In this document: positions 35,348 to 43,087 of the stretch, piece after piece
Layout: each line of letters begins with the position of its first letter
Numbering within the stretch: position 1 is the stretch's first letter
NCBI GenBank assembly: GCA_965662645.1
Contig: CBFIII010000006.1
Coordinates: 1-64,000 of the forward strand
Origin: UBA5342 sp965662645
GTDB lineage: Bacteria > Bacteroidota > Bacteroidia > Bacteroidales > UBA5342
DNA length: 64,000 nucleotides
Direction of reading: 5' to 3'
Translations under genes and position numbers: made by a program
Notes under the pieces: model-generated
What the model was told of the DNA's origin: nothing
Seen by the model: only the letters and a program-made list of their open reading frames with translations
The model's database searches: none

Positions 35348-38300
35348 CTAACCCACACCCATCAATCCAGGATTATCAATCATACGTCGCATCAAATCAA
35401 AGACACCTTGGAAGTAAGCTTCGTCTTTGGTGAACTTCTTGTACTCTTCCACGTGGGCTTTGCGCTTGTTGAGCATGGCTTTTTTGAGCATTTCTTCCAA
35501 AGCTAGGTTGCTGGTTTGTCTATCTGGATTTTCGGCCACTTTCTCCTTAAATCCCTTAGAAGCCATTATGGATTTGGCAAGCGAAACAAATCGCACTCTC
35601 GCTTCTTCGGGTGTTTCATCCCATCCTGCATAAAAGCGTTCGTTGAAGGAGCGAATAATCTCATCCAAAGGATCTTTGTCTTCATCACCACCGTGCGTAC
35701 CTCGTGGATTAGGATTCTGAGGCGTGAGTTCACTGTTCGCATCATCCAGATCTATCGATTGGTTGATCTTTGTCCGCTCAAGACCGTAAGTCGATAAATC
35801 TACAGAGTCGAGTAAAGCATCAATCAGTTCATCATCTTTGGACTTGACAATAAGCTTAGGAATCAGAAACTTTAAAAACCAGAACAGCTTTTCCCATACC
35901 AACACTTCGTAAGGCATGATAGAAGCCATCTGTCCATAGATTTTCACAAACTGCTTTGCCTTGATCTTAAAATCCGCTTTATGCGCATCATCCAGCTCTA
36001 GTTCATTATTAAAACGTTCTGCCGCTATATCAATAATGGGGCTAAGTTGCTGCGCATCTACACCTTCAAAGTATTTCTCCACAAAAGATTCTACCTCATA
36101 CCATTCATATACACCTACCTCATCCAATGTGCCTTTCAATTCGTGCAACACATTGACATCTGTGGCTTTGCTCAATGTCGTAGAAGTATAAAAAGGATCA
36201 AAAGAAGTCTTGATATCATCTATTTGATTGAAGAAATCTAAGATAAACAGATCTTCAGTTTTCTTACCCAGTTTCAAAGCCGAACGGTTAAGGCGAGAAA
36301 GAGCCTGCACGGCTAACACGCCTTGCAACTTCTTGTCCACATACATGGTACAAAGTTTGGGCTGATCAAAACCAGTCAAGTATTTATTGGCTACCACTAA
36401 GATGCGGTAGTCGTCCTCATCAAATTTATCACGCGTCTTATTCTCGGCACAAGCATTCAGTTCGGCTTCGGTATATTCTATGCCATCCACCATCTTCTTA
36501 CCCGAGAAGGCCACCACAATTTTAAACGGATTCCCTTTCGTATCAAGAATGTTATTCATCGATTGATAATAGCGTATGGCCGACTCAATGCTTTGTGTGA
36601 TGACCATGGCTTTGGCTTTACCTCGGAGTTTTTTGGTGTTATACACTTTCGTAATGAAATGTTCTAACATGATCTCTGCCTTTGTGGCAATGGTGCGCTT
36701 ATCACGCTCTACATAGGCCCGCAACTTCTTCTGTGCTTTTGCTGTATCAAAGAGGGGATTGTCCTCTATCGATTTCTCAATTTCATAATAACTTTTGTAA
36801 GTGGTATAGTTAGCAAGTACGTCAAGGATAAAACCTTCTTCTATAGCTTGTTTCATCGAGTAAAGATGAAAAGGCTTGAACGTGCCATCCTCTTGTTTTT
36901 GACCAAAACGCTCAAGCGTCGCGTTCTTAGGCGTCGCAGTAAAAGCTAGATATGAAGCATTGCCTTTCATCTTACGCGCTTGCATGGCTTTCAGTATCTT
37001 GTCTTGCGCATCCTCTCCTTCTTCTTCACTTGTATTAGAACCCATAGCCTGGTTCATATAACCAGCGGCTGAGCCACTTTGCGAACTGTGTGCTTCATCT
37101 ATGATCACCGCAAACCGCTTGTCGGACAAGTCAGCAATGCCCTCTACGATGAAAGGAAATTTCTGAATCGTGGTGATGATAATCTTCTTGCCTTGCTCCA
37201 GACTCGTTTGCAATTCATGTGACGAATAAGCTGGCGCTACAATGTTTTTCACTTCCGAGAATTCCTTAATATTATCCCGCAACTGTTTATCCAACAAGCG
37301 GCGATCGGTCACTACAATAACAGAATCGAACAAAGGTCTATCAATGCCTTTTGCTCCTGGTGTTGTCTCACATTCAGGATAGGTTTCTATCAACTGATAA
37401 GCGGCCCAAGTGATGGAATTGGATTTTCCCGAACCAGCAGAATGCTGAATCAGATAAGTCTGCCCCACACCTTTCTTAGCGGCATCTGCCAGTATATTGC
37501 GCACCACAGCCATCTGATGATAGCGTGGAAAGAACAGCGTCTTTTTGCTTAAAGCATCATTCGCCTTACCATCAAAACGTACAAAATGCTGTATGATATT
37601 AGCCAAACTCTCACGGGTAAACACCTCATTCCATAAATAAGCCGTTTTATGCCCAAATGCATTAGGTGGATTGCCCTTACCATTATTATTATTTCCTTGG
37701 TTGAAGGGCAAGAAAAAAGTCTTTGCTCCATTCAACTTGGTAGTCATATACACCTCATCGGTATCTACAGCAAAGTGTACCAAGCAGCGACCAAAATTGA
37801 GTAAAGGCTGCTTAGGATCGCGGTCATATTTATATTGTTTTATGCCGTGGACTTTGGCGCATTGTCCTGTCCATTGATTTTTAAGTTCGAGGGTAGCTAT
37901 GGGCAAACCATTCACAAAAATAGCCATATCAATTTCCTCGCGCAGGTTATCTTGATTGTAGCGCAACTGACGGGTAACACTAAACTCATTGCTTTCAAAA
38001 TTATCCTTTGCCACCTGACTACTACTGGCCAATGGCAATTCGTACATCAAGGTGAAAAAGGCATCTTCCACCTCCAAACCTTTGCGAAGCACACGCAACA
38101 GACCATACTTTTTCACCATACGGTTGTAACGCTCCACTATCTTGAGTTTCCAATCGGCAGAACGCTTCAGCTTCTCCAACTCCTTAGGCTGAGTCGTTTC
38201 CAGAAAATGCCAAAAGCGGAGTTCATCAATAGCATATTTCACGCTAAAATCATCGGGACTACCCATATAAAATCCACTGCCACCATAGATGACAGAGGCT

Positions 38301-38398
38301 TCTGCAGCAACTCCTACAGGAAGCTCTTCTTTGCTTCGTCCTACTAAGGCTCTTTCGATGGCTGCCTCTAGGGCTTGTTCGTTGGTTTGTGATGTCAT
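35348..38398 (-). CDS. hsdR: Type I restriction enzyme, R subunit
   Basis: The 1016-residue product (start chosen at 38398, MTSQTNEQALEAAIERAL; the longer frame to 38458 overlaps the preceding gene) has the HsdR layout. An N-terminal nuclease region has 'EIDMAIFVNGLPIATLELKNQ' (the PD-(D/E)xK D...ExK site near residues 155-175). The SF2 helicase motor has Walker A HSAGSGKSNS, motif Ia, DEAH in VIIDEAHSSQSG, motif III FTATPKN and motif VI-like LSRLNRS. A helical C-terminus binds the methylase. It cleaves DNA lacking the host methylation pattern after ATP-driven translocation. In this locus it is separated from hsdS by the HigBA-ImmA genes. The start of hsdR overlaps none of them; the gap to the stop of the ImmA gene is 22 bp. 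Confidence 0.96.
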   Translation of the reverse strand: MTSQTNEQALEAAIERALVGRSKEELPVGVAAEASVIYGGSGFYMGSPDDFSVKYAIDELRFWHFLETTQPKELEKLKRSADWKLKIVERYNRMVKKYGLLRVLRKGLEVEDAFFTLMYELPLASSSQVAKDNFESNEFSVTRQLRYNQDNLREEIDMAIFVNGLPIATLELKNQWTGQCAKVHGIKQYKYDRDPKQPLLNFGRCLVHFAVDTDEVYMTTKLNGAKTFFLPFNQGNNNNGKGNPPNAFGHKTAYLWNEVFTRESLANIIQHFVRFDGKANDALSKKTLFFPRYHQMAVVRNILADAAKKGVGQTYLIQHSAGSGKSNSITWAAYQLIETYPECETTPGAKGIDRPLFDSVIVVTDRRLLDKQLRDNIKEFSEVKNIVAPAYSSHELQTSLEQGKKIIITTIQKFPFIVEGIADLSDKRFAVIIDEAHSSQSGSAAGYMNQAMGSNTSEEEGEDAQDKILKAMQARKMKGNASYLAFTATPKNATLERFGQKQEDGTFKPFHLYSMKQAIEEGFILDVLANYTTYKSYYEIEKSIEDNPLFDTAKAQKKLRAYVERDKRTIATKAEIMLEHFITKVYNTKKLRGKAKAMVITQSIESAIRYYQSMNNILDTKGNPFKIVVAFSGKKMVDGIEYTEAELNACAENKTRDKFDEDDYRILVVANKYLTGFDQPKLCTMYVDKKLQGVLAVQALSRLNRSALKLGKKTEDLFILDFFNQIDDIKTSFDPFYTSTTLSKATDVNVLHELKGTLDEVGVYEWYEVESFVEKYFEGVDAQQLSPIIDIAAERFNNELELDDAHKADFKIKAKQFVKIYGQMASIMPYEVLVWEKLFWFLKFLIPKLIVKSKDDELIDALLDSVDLSTYGLERTKINQSIDLDDANSELTPQNPNPRGTHGGDEDKDPLDEIIRSFNERFYAGWDETPEEARVRFVSLAKSIMASKGFKEKVAENPDRQTSNLALEEMLKKAMLNKRKAHVEEYKKFTKDEAYFQGVFDLMRRMIDNPGLMGVG

Positions 38399-38420
38399 AA
38401 TGATTATATTTTTTACACAA

Positions 38421-39530
38421 CTAGTAAAGTGATTTATCAATTTTAGTTTTATAAGCAAAATATCCTAAGGTATAACATACCTGACCTAATATAATGGCTG
38501 GATGGATACGGTATCTTTTACTAAAATCGAGTGTTATATCATCAATAAAATAAGGTATCTTTCTGAAATAAGCTACTATAGGACTAGCACAATTATTAGG
38601 CAACAACTTTTCTTGTGCAAAAGCATCAGCTTCCCTCTCACAATCTAAAGTGCTCTGTCCTGCTTTTTTATTAAAGTCAAGAAATGGTTTATCTTTATCA
38701 TTACGCAAATGCAAGCTAATATGAGCCAGTTCGTGCATAAGAGTAAAGGCAAAATTATCAATACGTTTATGCCTTAAAGTCATTGCAATAGCAGGGTTAT
38801 TCCCTGACCAAAACGAAAAACCATCAACAGGTGTACCCTCCAGTTTTTCAATATAAACCATTTTTATACCGTAAGCATTTAAACTTTGTTTCACGCGCTC
38901 TAATGTGTTCTCATTGGTATAAAATAACTCATTAAGCTCAGTACACAAGGCATCCATATTGTCAAAATCAAAAATACCAACCTTCTGTATCGCCGCTTCG
39001 TGTTTTGCTAATGAACTCCAAGCAAAAATATTAAGATCATTTATCTTAAGCTTTTCAGATTTACGATAATAAGCATTTTGACAATGGGAAAAAGAAGCCT
39101 TAAGAGCGTCAGTATTTTCCACAGAAAAAACAGTAAAAACGGTTTTAACATCCTTAGTCAGATCATCGGTAAGATAACCCAACTTGCGAAAATAGTTGAC
39201 GGGGACAAGTTCTTTTATAATAGTCCAAATCTCAATATTTTTTGCTTGAATAATGTTACGTTCCTTGATGCGGGCACAGTCTATTTCGTACTGTGACTGA
39301 AATCGCATCCAGAAATCAGCAGAAATAGCCAACACTTTTTCTAAGAGAATAGCCAAATCTGCTGTAATATTGCGCTTTCCTTTAATAACTTCATTTAGAA
39401 AAGAACGTTTTACACCCAGTTGCTTAGCAAGCTCTGCCTGTGTAAGTTCTGGTCTTGCATCTATTTCATCTTTAATAAGGTATCCTGGATGAGTGGCTTC
39501 ATGTGGAATAAGCGGGTTAGGGATATTCAT
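38421..39530 (-). CDS. HigA-type antitoxin fused to ImmA/IrrE-like metallopeptidase
   Basis: The 369-residue protein is a fusion. Residues 1-95 are a HigA/VapI-type helix-turn-helix (HPGYLIKDEIDARPELTQAELAKQLGVKRSFLNEVIKGKRNITADLA; this long motif is described by its ends: HPGYLI at residue 14 and ITADLA near 62). Residues about 210-300 are an ImmA/IrrE peptidase domain with the zinc motif FTLMHELAHISLHL (HExxH). Such fusions pair with HigB-like toxins, here encoded 10 bp upstream, and the peptidase is thought to allow regulated destruction of the repressor. It lies inside the restriction locus, between hsdS and hsdR. Confidence 0.88.
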   Translation of the reverse strand: MNIPNPLIPHEATHPGYLIKDEIDARPELTQAELAKQLGVKRSFLNEVIKGKRNITADLAILLEKVLAISADFWMRFQSQYEIDCARIKERNIIQAKNIEIWTIIKELVPVNYFRKLGYLTDDLTKDVKTVFTVFSVENTDALKASFSHCQNAYYRKSEKLKINDLNIFAWSSLAKHEAAIQKVGIFDFDNMDALCTELNELFYTNENTLERVKQSLNAYGIKMVYIEKLEGTPVDGFSFWSGNNPAIAMTLRHKRIDNFAFTLMHELAHISLHLRNDKDKPFLDFNKKAGQSTLDCEREADAFAQEKLLPNNCASPIVAYFRKIPYFIDDITLDFSKRYRIHPAIILGQVCYTLGYFAYKTKIDKSLY

Positions 39531-39540
39531 AGTGGTAAGT

Positions 39541-39864
39541 TTAGCTGTAATGATTACTTAATTCAACAATTGAGCAGATGGTGACAACAAAAGGTTCTTC
39601 GCCTTCAATTCTGCTTTTAAACTCAATACGGTACTGGTCATTAACCCGTACTGATTCAAGTCCTTTTTTGTCATTAATTAATTTTTCATAATTTAAACTC
39701 TTAATACGGTACAGATCTTCAATAGAGTTATTTGCTCTTAAAGTATCTATTACGCGTTGGTATTTTTTAATAATTTGAGGTTGAAAGCGGTGTTTCTTAT
39801 CCTTAGATTTTCCTTTAGCGTATAAATCTTCTAAATATTGCTTTTCAAATTCTATTTGTATCAT
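39541..39864 (-). CDS. higB: HigB/RelE-type toxin
   Basis: The 107-residue product (start chosen at ATG 39864, MIQIEFEKQYLEDLYAKGKS) is a typical RelE/ParE-superfamily toxin: helix pair with KYQRVIDTLRANNSIEDLYRIKSLNYEKL, then the strand run ESVRVNDQYRIEFKS, with the Arg/Tyr residues of the mRNase surface. The alternative start at 39891 would include the -7 box TATCTTTG. It forms a toxin-antitoxin pair with the HigA-ImmA/IrrE gene 10 bp downstream and may stabilise the surrounding restriction locus. Confidence 0.88.
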   Translation of the reverse strand: MIQIEFEKQYLEDLYAKGKSKDKKHRFQPQIIKKYQRVIDTLRANNSIEDLYRIKSLNYEKLINDKKGLESVRVNDQYRIEFKSRIEGEEPFVVTICSIVELSNHYS

Positions 39865-39877
39865 ACGCTTTGGGGTA

Positions 39878-39920
39878 CAAAGATAGGACAATTATAAATA
39901 ATTGTTCACAAATATGTGAA
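39878..39920 (-). promoter_or_regulatory. Promoter and two operator palindromes of the higB-higA operon
   Basis: The minus-strand -7 box TATCTTTG (39878-39885) is followed upstream by two perfect palindromes: ACAATTA-TAAA-TAATTGT (39888-39905) and TTCACA-AATA-TGTGAA (39905-39920). They touch each other and cover the area from the -7 to beyond the -33 region. This is the usual place for autorepression by a dimeric HigA antitoxin. Confidence 0.65.
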
Positions 39921-40038
39921 TAAATAACAAAGAAAATATGTATGAACTAATCATACAGTAGCAATTACTGTTACAAGTAATAAAGTAATTCAACTCATCT
40001 CCTAATACTTAAGTTTTCAAATTTAATATACCACCCCC

Positions 40039-40518
40039 ATTGTCCGAATTAGGATTTTTGGGATGCTTGAATGCTCGGATTTTGTTTATTCTTAGGGTGA
40101 CGTAGGCGTTTAATTTCTAAACTTTGTGCTCCAAAATTCAACAATAAGCCAATATCCACCTTATAAGCCACGAGATAGTTTAGACCTTGTGCCAGATGTA
40201 CATCTTCTAACTTGACAACGGCCTTCAATTCTACCATTAAGGTTTTTTCTACTAGGAAATCGACACGACGTGTACCGATGTGCTGATTATCGTAATAGAG
40301 GGGCATCTCTAATTCGCGCTGATAGGCAATGCCTTGGTTTTCGAACTCAATAGCTAAAGCACGTTGGTAAATCACCTCCTGGAAGCCATTACCAAGAGCA
40401 GAATGCACTTTCATAGCGCAGCCTATCACTTTATAGGTCAAATCATCTTAAATCTTTTCTTGCATCTTTTTTTAATTTAATCCAACAATCCCCAAATCCA
40501 ACACATCCCAATTCTTAC
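40039..40518 (-). mobile_element. GxxExxY element 1 with inverted GGATT-rich arms
   Basis: The left arm reads ATTGTCCGAATTAGGATTTT and continues with TGGGATG and CTCGGATT spacing (40039-40082, overlapping the end of the gene). The reverse complement of the right arm (40480-40518) reads GAATTGGGATGTGTTGGATT then GGGGATT and GGATT. The arms are imperfect inverted repeats made of loosely repeated GGATT words and bracket the GxxExxY gene. The second element at 42005-42502 has better preserved arms of the same design. Confidence 0.55.
40049..40441 (-). CDS. GxxExxY protein (PD-(D/E)xK-like), paralogue 1
   Basis: The 130-residue protein opens with TTG (MTYKVIGCAMKVHSALGNGFQ) and contains the namesake motif as GNGFQEVIYQ, then RRVDFLVEKTLMVELKA (a D...ExK arrangement as in PD-(D/E)xK nucleases), HLAQGLNYLVAY and GLLLNFG. 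Pfam places this family in the PD-(D/E)xK superfamily (PDDEXK_3), but no activity is established. It is about 60% similar by eye to the paralogue at 42038-42430 across its whole length. It lies between higB and hsdS on the same strand. Confidence 0.88.
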   Translation of the reverse strand: MTYKVIGCAMKVHSALGNGFQEVIYQRALAIEFENQGIAYQRELEMPLYYDNQHIGTRRVDFLVEKTLMVELKAVVKLEDVHLAQGLNYLVAYKVDIGLLLNFGAQSLEIKRLRHPKNKQNPSIQASQKS

Positions 40519-40531
40519 ACTTTCACCCAAT

Positions 40532-41854
40532 TCATACTATTTTCACCTTCCCCGTCACCGCACTATCGATCAACACCGCTTTGTATTCTTTTAACTTATC
40601 TATCTGCTTTTGCTGTAATGCTATGGATTGGTCTATCTTGGTGGATTGGGTTTTGATGTAGGTGACAATTTTAGCTTGTTCATCTTTTAGTGGCAATATG
40701 CAAATCAACTGTTTAAACTCATCCCAATACAACCTTTTTCTAAAATCAGTTATTCCTTTCGAAAAACAATTCATTTGTTGAATAAATGCACTGGTTCTAT
40801 ATTGATATTCAAAGAAAGATGAAAGTATTTTATTGTTAGGCTTAGCCACAACATAAGCAGGACTAACCATTCCCTTTACTCTAACGGCTCCAATTGCACC
40901 TTGCCAAGCCCTCATCATATTATAAACAATATCATCAACATCTACGTATTTGTAACTTCTTTTGTCTTCTATTTTTGTTAAACCTCGTATATTTTGCTCG
41001 TCACTTAATTCCTCTGAAGAAACAGCCGAATGTATGGAAACCGAAAGCAATGGCAATCCTTCTTCACCTGGTTCTTTTCTTTCGACAAATAATATTTTAT
41101 TTTTCACAACCTCCCACCCCACAGGAATCTCCCCAATCCATTCCACACCACTATCTTTCATCTTGGCATTAGGATCTAAGCCTTTGGTCACAGCATTCTG
41201 AATAATGATTTGCTTGCGCTCTTTGAGCAGGGCTATCATCTTTTCTTTTTGGGCAATGACGCTGTCTATCTTAGCGGTTTTATCGTCTAGAAAATGGGCT
41301 ATGGCGGTTTGTTCTAAAAGAGGAGGGGTTGAGATAGAAAGATTTTTTAATAAAGAAATTGCAACACCACCTATTAATCCACTCATTGAAAAATTAAATT
41401 GGGTTATAAACGGACTTGATTTAAGCGAATAAAAAAGATATTTCTTATCTATATTATTAGAAAACCCTTTAAAACAAGCTAACTTGTTTACAAAACAAAC
41501 ACTTTGATTAGTAAAAGCAATTTTTTTACCTGCACTGCCTCCTTCTATACAAAGCAATACTGAATCTTTTTCCGCTATTTTAAAACTTTGATTATCAATA
41601 GGAATTTTTAACCCATTCACATAATTAACTGATGCATCATTAACATTTATATCTTTAGAGGAAATATATGGACGATAAGAAGTATTTTCAGAACTATACT
41701 TTTTTTTCTGAGATTCATTAAGACTATCTCCGTTATAAATTCCACAAAGATATTTTAATTTATTAGCATCCCACCCCTCAGGAATCTCCCCCAACCATTC
41801 CACACCAGAATCTTTATAAGCAGGGTATTTTTGAAATTTTATATTTACACTCAT
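40532..41854 (-). CDS. hsdS: Type I restriction enzyme, specificity subunit
   Basis: The 440-residue protein has two target recognition domains with the usual internal duplication. The first starts YKDSGVEWLGEIPEGWDANKLK (residues 10-31 region; only its ends matter: YKDSGVEW, IPEGW). The second starts near residue 232 with KDSGVEWIGEIPVGWEVVK. Each ends in the conserved spacer helix (PPLLEQTAIAHFLDDKTAKID and PLKDEQAKIVTYIKTQSTKID). The two domains are otherwise unlike, so a bipartite asymmetric site is expected. Its ATG shares bases with the TAA of the yhcG remnant upstream (TAATG), so it was once translationally coupled to that gene. Confidence 0.95.
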   Translation of the reverse strand: MSVNIKFQKYPAYKDSGVEWLGEIPEGWDANKLKYLCGIYNGDSLNESQKKKYSSENTSYRPYISSKDINVNDASVNYVNGLKIPIDNQSFKIAEKDSVLLCIEGGSAGKKIAFTNQSVCFVNKLACFKGFSNNIDKKYLFYSLKSSPFITQFNFSMSGLIGGVAISLLKNLSISTPPLLEQTAIAHFLDDKTAKIDSVIAQKEKMIALLKERKQIIIQNAVTKGLDPNAKMKDSGVEWIGEIPVGWEVVKNKILFVERKEPGEEGLPLLSVSIHSAVSSEELSDEQNIRGLTKIEDKRSYKYVDVDDIVYNMMRAWQGAIGAVRVKGMVSPAYVVAKPNNKILSSFFEYQYRTSAFIQQMNCFSKGITDFRKRLYWDEFKQLICILPLKDEQAKIVTYIKTQSTKIDQSIALQQKQIDKLKEYKAVLIDSAVTGKVKIV

Positions 41855-42006
41855 TAGTCCATCAATTTTTTAAGGGTTTCGGCATCGGGCAAAGCCTTTT
41901 GCAGTTCGGGAGGTAAAGTATCACTGGTTGTAAAAGTAGATACGCCCATAGGTTTGGAAAAGTCACGAAAACTGTATTCTACGGTTTTGTTGTTTACACA
42001 CATCAT
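41854..42006 (-). pseudogene. C-terminal remnant of a YhcG/DUF1016 nuclease gene
   Basis: A minus-strand open frame ends at TAA 41856-41854 and reads MMCVNNKTVEYSFRDFSKPM, then GVSTFTTSDTLPPELQKALP and a final DAETLKKLMD. This matches the C-terminus of DUF1016/YhcG nucleases ('..VEYAL.D..KPIGVS.Y.L...LP..L...LPS.EE..'). The frame stays open upstream into the GxxExxY element, so it has no start of its own. The N-terminal half of the same protein is at 42440-43084, on the other side of the element. About 100-130 residues with the nuclease core are missing. Confidence 0.75.
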
Positions 42007-42502
42007 TGTCTGAATCTGGATTTTCTTGATTATAAGATTAAGAGGATTTTTTTAAATAGGGAATATTAGGATTGAAAATTTTCTTGAATTGCAGACTTTT
42101 TGCTCCAAAGTTGATAAGCAAACCTATGGGCTTATTATAAGCCACTACATAGTTTTTTGCTTGTGCTAAATGCACATCTTCTAGATTAACAAGTGCTTTT
42201 AATTCTACAATAACTTTATCTTCAACTACAAAATCCGCTCTTCTAGTTCCTACCTCTAAACCTTCATAATATATCTTATGTTCTTGTTCACGCTTAAAAT
42301 TCACCCCTGCTCGTTTTAATTCTATGGCCAAACACCGTTGATATATAACTTCTTGGAAACCGTTTCCAAGCGTATTATGTACCTTCATAGCACAACCATT
42401 TATTTTATAGGTCAAATTATCTAAATCCATATTATTTTTTTAACTAACAATACTATAATCCTGAAAATCAATAAATCTTGAACAATCCTGATTCAGACAA
42501 TT
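42005..42502 (-). mobile_element. GxxExxY element 2 with terminal inverted repeats, inserted in a yhcG-like gene
   Basis: The left arm (42005-42050) starts ATTGTCTGAATCTGGATTTT and continues TTGATTATAAGATTAAGAGG. The right arm (42452-42501), reverse-complemented, starts ATTGTCTGAATCAGGATTGT and goes on with GATTTATTGATTTTCAGGATT. The outer 17 bases match with one mismatch. Between them lies only the GxxExxY gene with its own start and stop. The element interrupts a DUF1016/YhcG gene. Element size is about 500 bp, the same as element 1 at 40039-40518. Confidence 0.65.
42038..42430 (-). CDS. GxxExxY protein (PD-(D/E)xK-like), paralogue 2
   Basis: The 130-residue protein starts MDLDNLTYKINGCAMKVHNT and contains GNGFQEVIYQRCLAIEL, RRADFVVEDKVIVELKA and LAQAKNYVVAYNKPIGLLINFG. 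It is paralogous to 40049-40441; conserved D, E and K of the putative nuclease site are present (RRADF, VELKA). The gene fills the inverted-repeat element at 42005-42502, itself placed in the middle of a yhcG-like gene. It is 10 bp from the truncated upstream reading frame. Function unknown. Confidence 0.88.
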   Translation of the reverse strand: MDLDNLTYKINGCAMKVHNTLGNGFQEVIYQRCLAIELKRAGVNFKREQEHKIYYEGLEVGTRRADFVVEDKVIVELKALVNLEDVHLAQAKNYVVAYNKPIGLLINFGAKSLQFKKIFNPNIPYLKKSS

Positions 42503-43084
42503 GTTAAGCAACTTATGGCGCACAGACCAAAAGTTTTGAGCCATTTGTTTGATGTAATACCAGCGGTCTATTTCATTCTTTATCTTTAGTATGATTTCGT
42601 AATGATGGGAAAATGGCACTGATAAAAACGCATCCACATCGGCAGCTTCTAATTTGGTTGACACTATCGACCGAATCTCTGTTTCGTCACCTTGTAATTC
42701 TCTCGACACTAACGAGAGAATTGAATCATTTTCAATTTGTCTCCACGGAATCTGAAACATGGGGAGTTGTTGCAATTGGGCAACGGGCTGTTGCCCTATT
42801 GTCTTTTCGTAAAAGGTAAAGAAACGCCGTGCATATTTAAGGTTACGCACCGAGAAACCAGTCAGGTCAGGAAAGGCCGTTTTCAAATCCTTAGAAAGCT
42901 GTTCTAACACCTTATCTCCCCATTGACTTTGCTGTTGTTTTTCTGTGATCTGCTGACCTATTTCCCAATAAAAAAAGATCAAACTGGTATTCGCCGTTCG
43001 TACAATATGCTGTTGCACTTGGCGTACGCGATCTTTAATGTTCGATAACCATTGTTGATACTCCGATAATTGAATATTCTCCAT
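42440..43084 (-). pseudogene. N-terminal part of a YhcG/DUF1016 nuclease, truncated by the GxxExxY element
   Basis: The 214-codon frame starts 3 bp after hsdM and is clearly the N-terminal DUF1016 domain: YQQWLSNIKDRVRQVQQHIVRTAN, LIFFYWEIGQQITEKQQQSQWGDKVLEQLSKDLK, TGFSVRNLKYARRFFTFY and PFSHHYEIILKIKNEIDRWYYI (each given only as recognisable pieces of 10-20 residues in the real alignment). After residue about 190 the family sequence stops and the frame runs on into the inverted-repeat arm (NQDCSRFIDFQDYSIVS). Intact proteins have 340-370 residues with a PD-(D/E)xK nuclease domain, which is absent. The truncated protein could still be made. YhcG-type genes are common inside hsd operons. Confidence 0.82.
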
Positions 43085-43087
43085 CTT

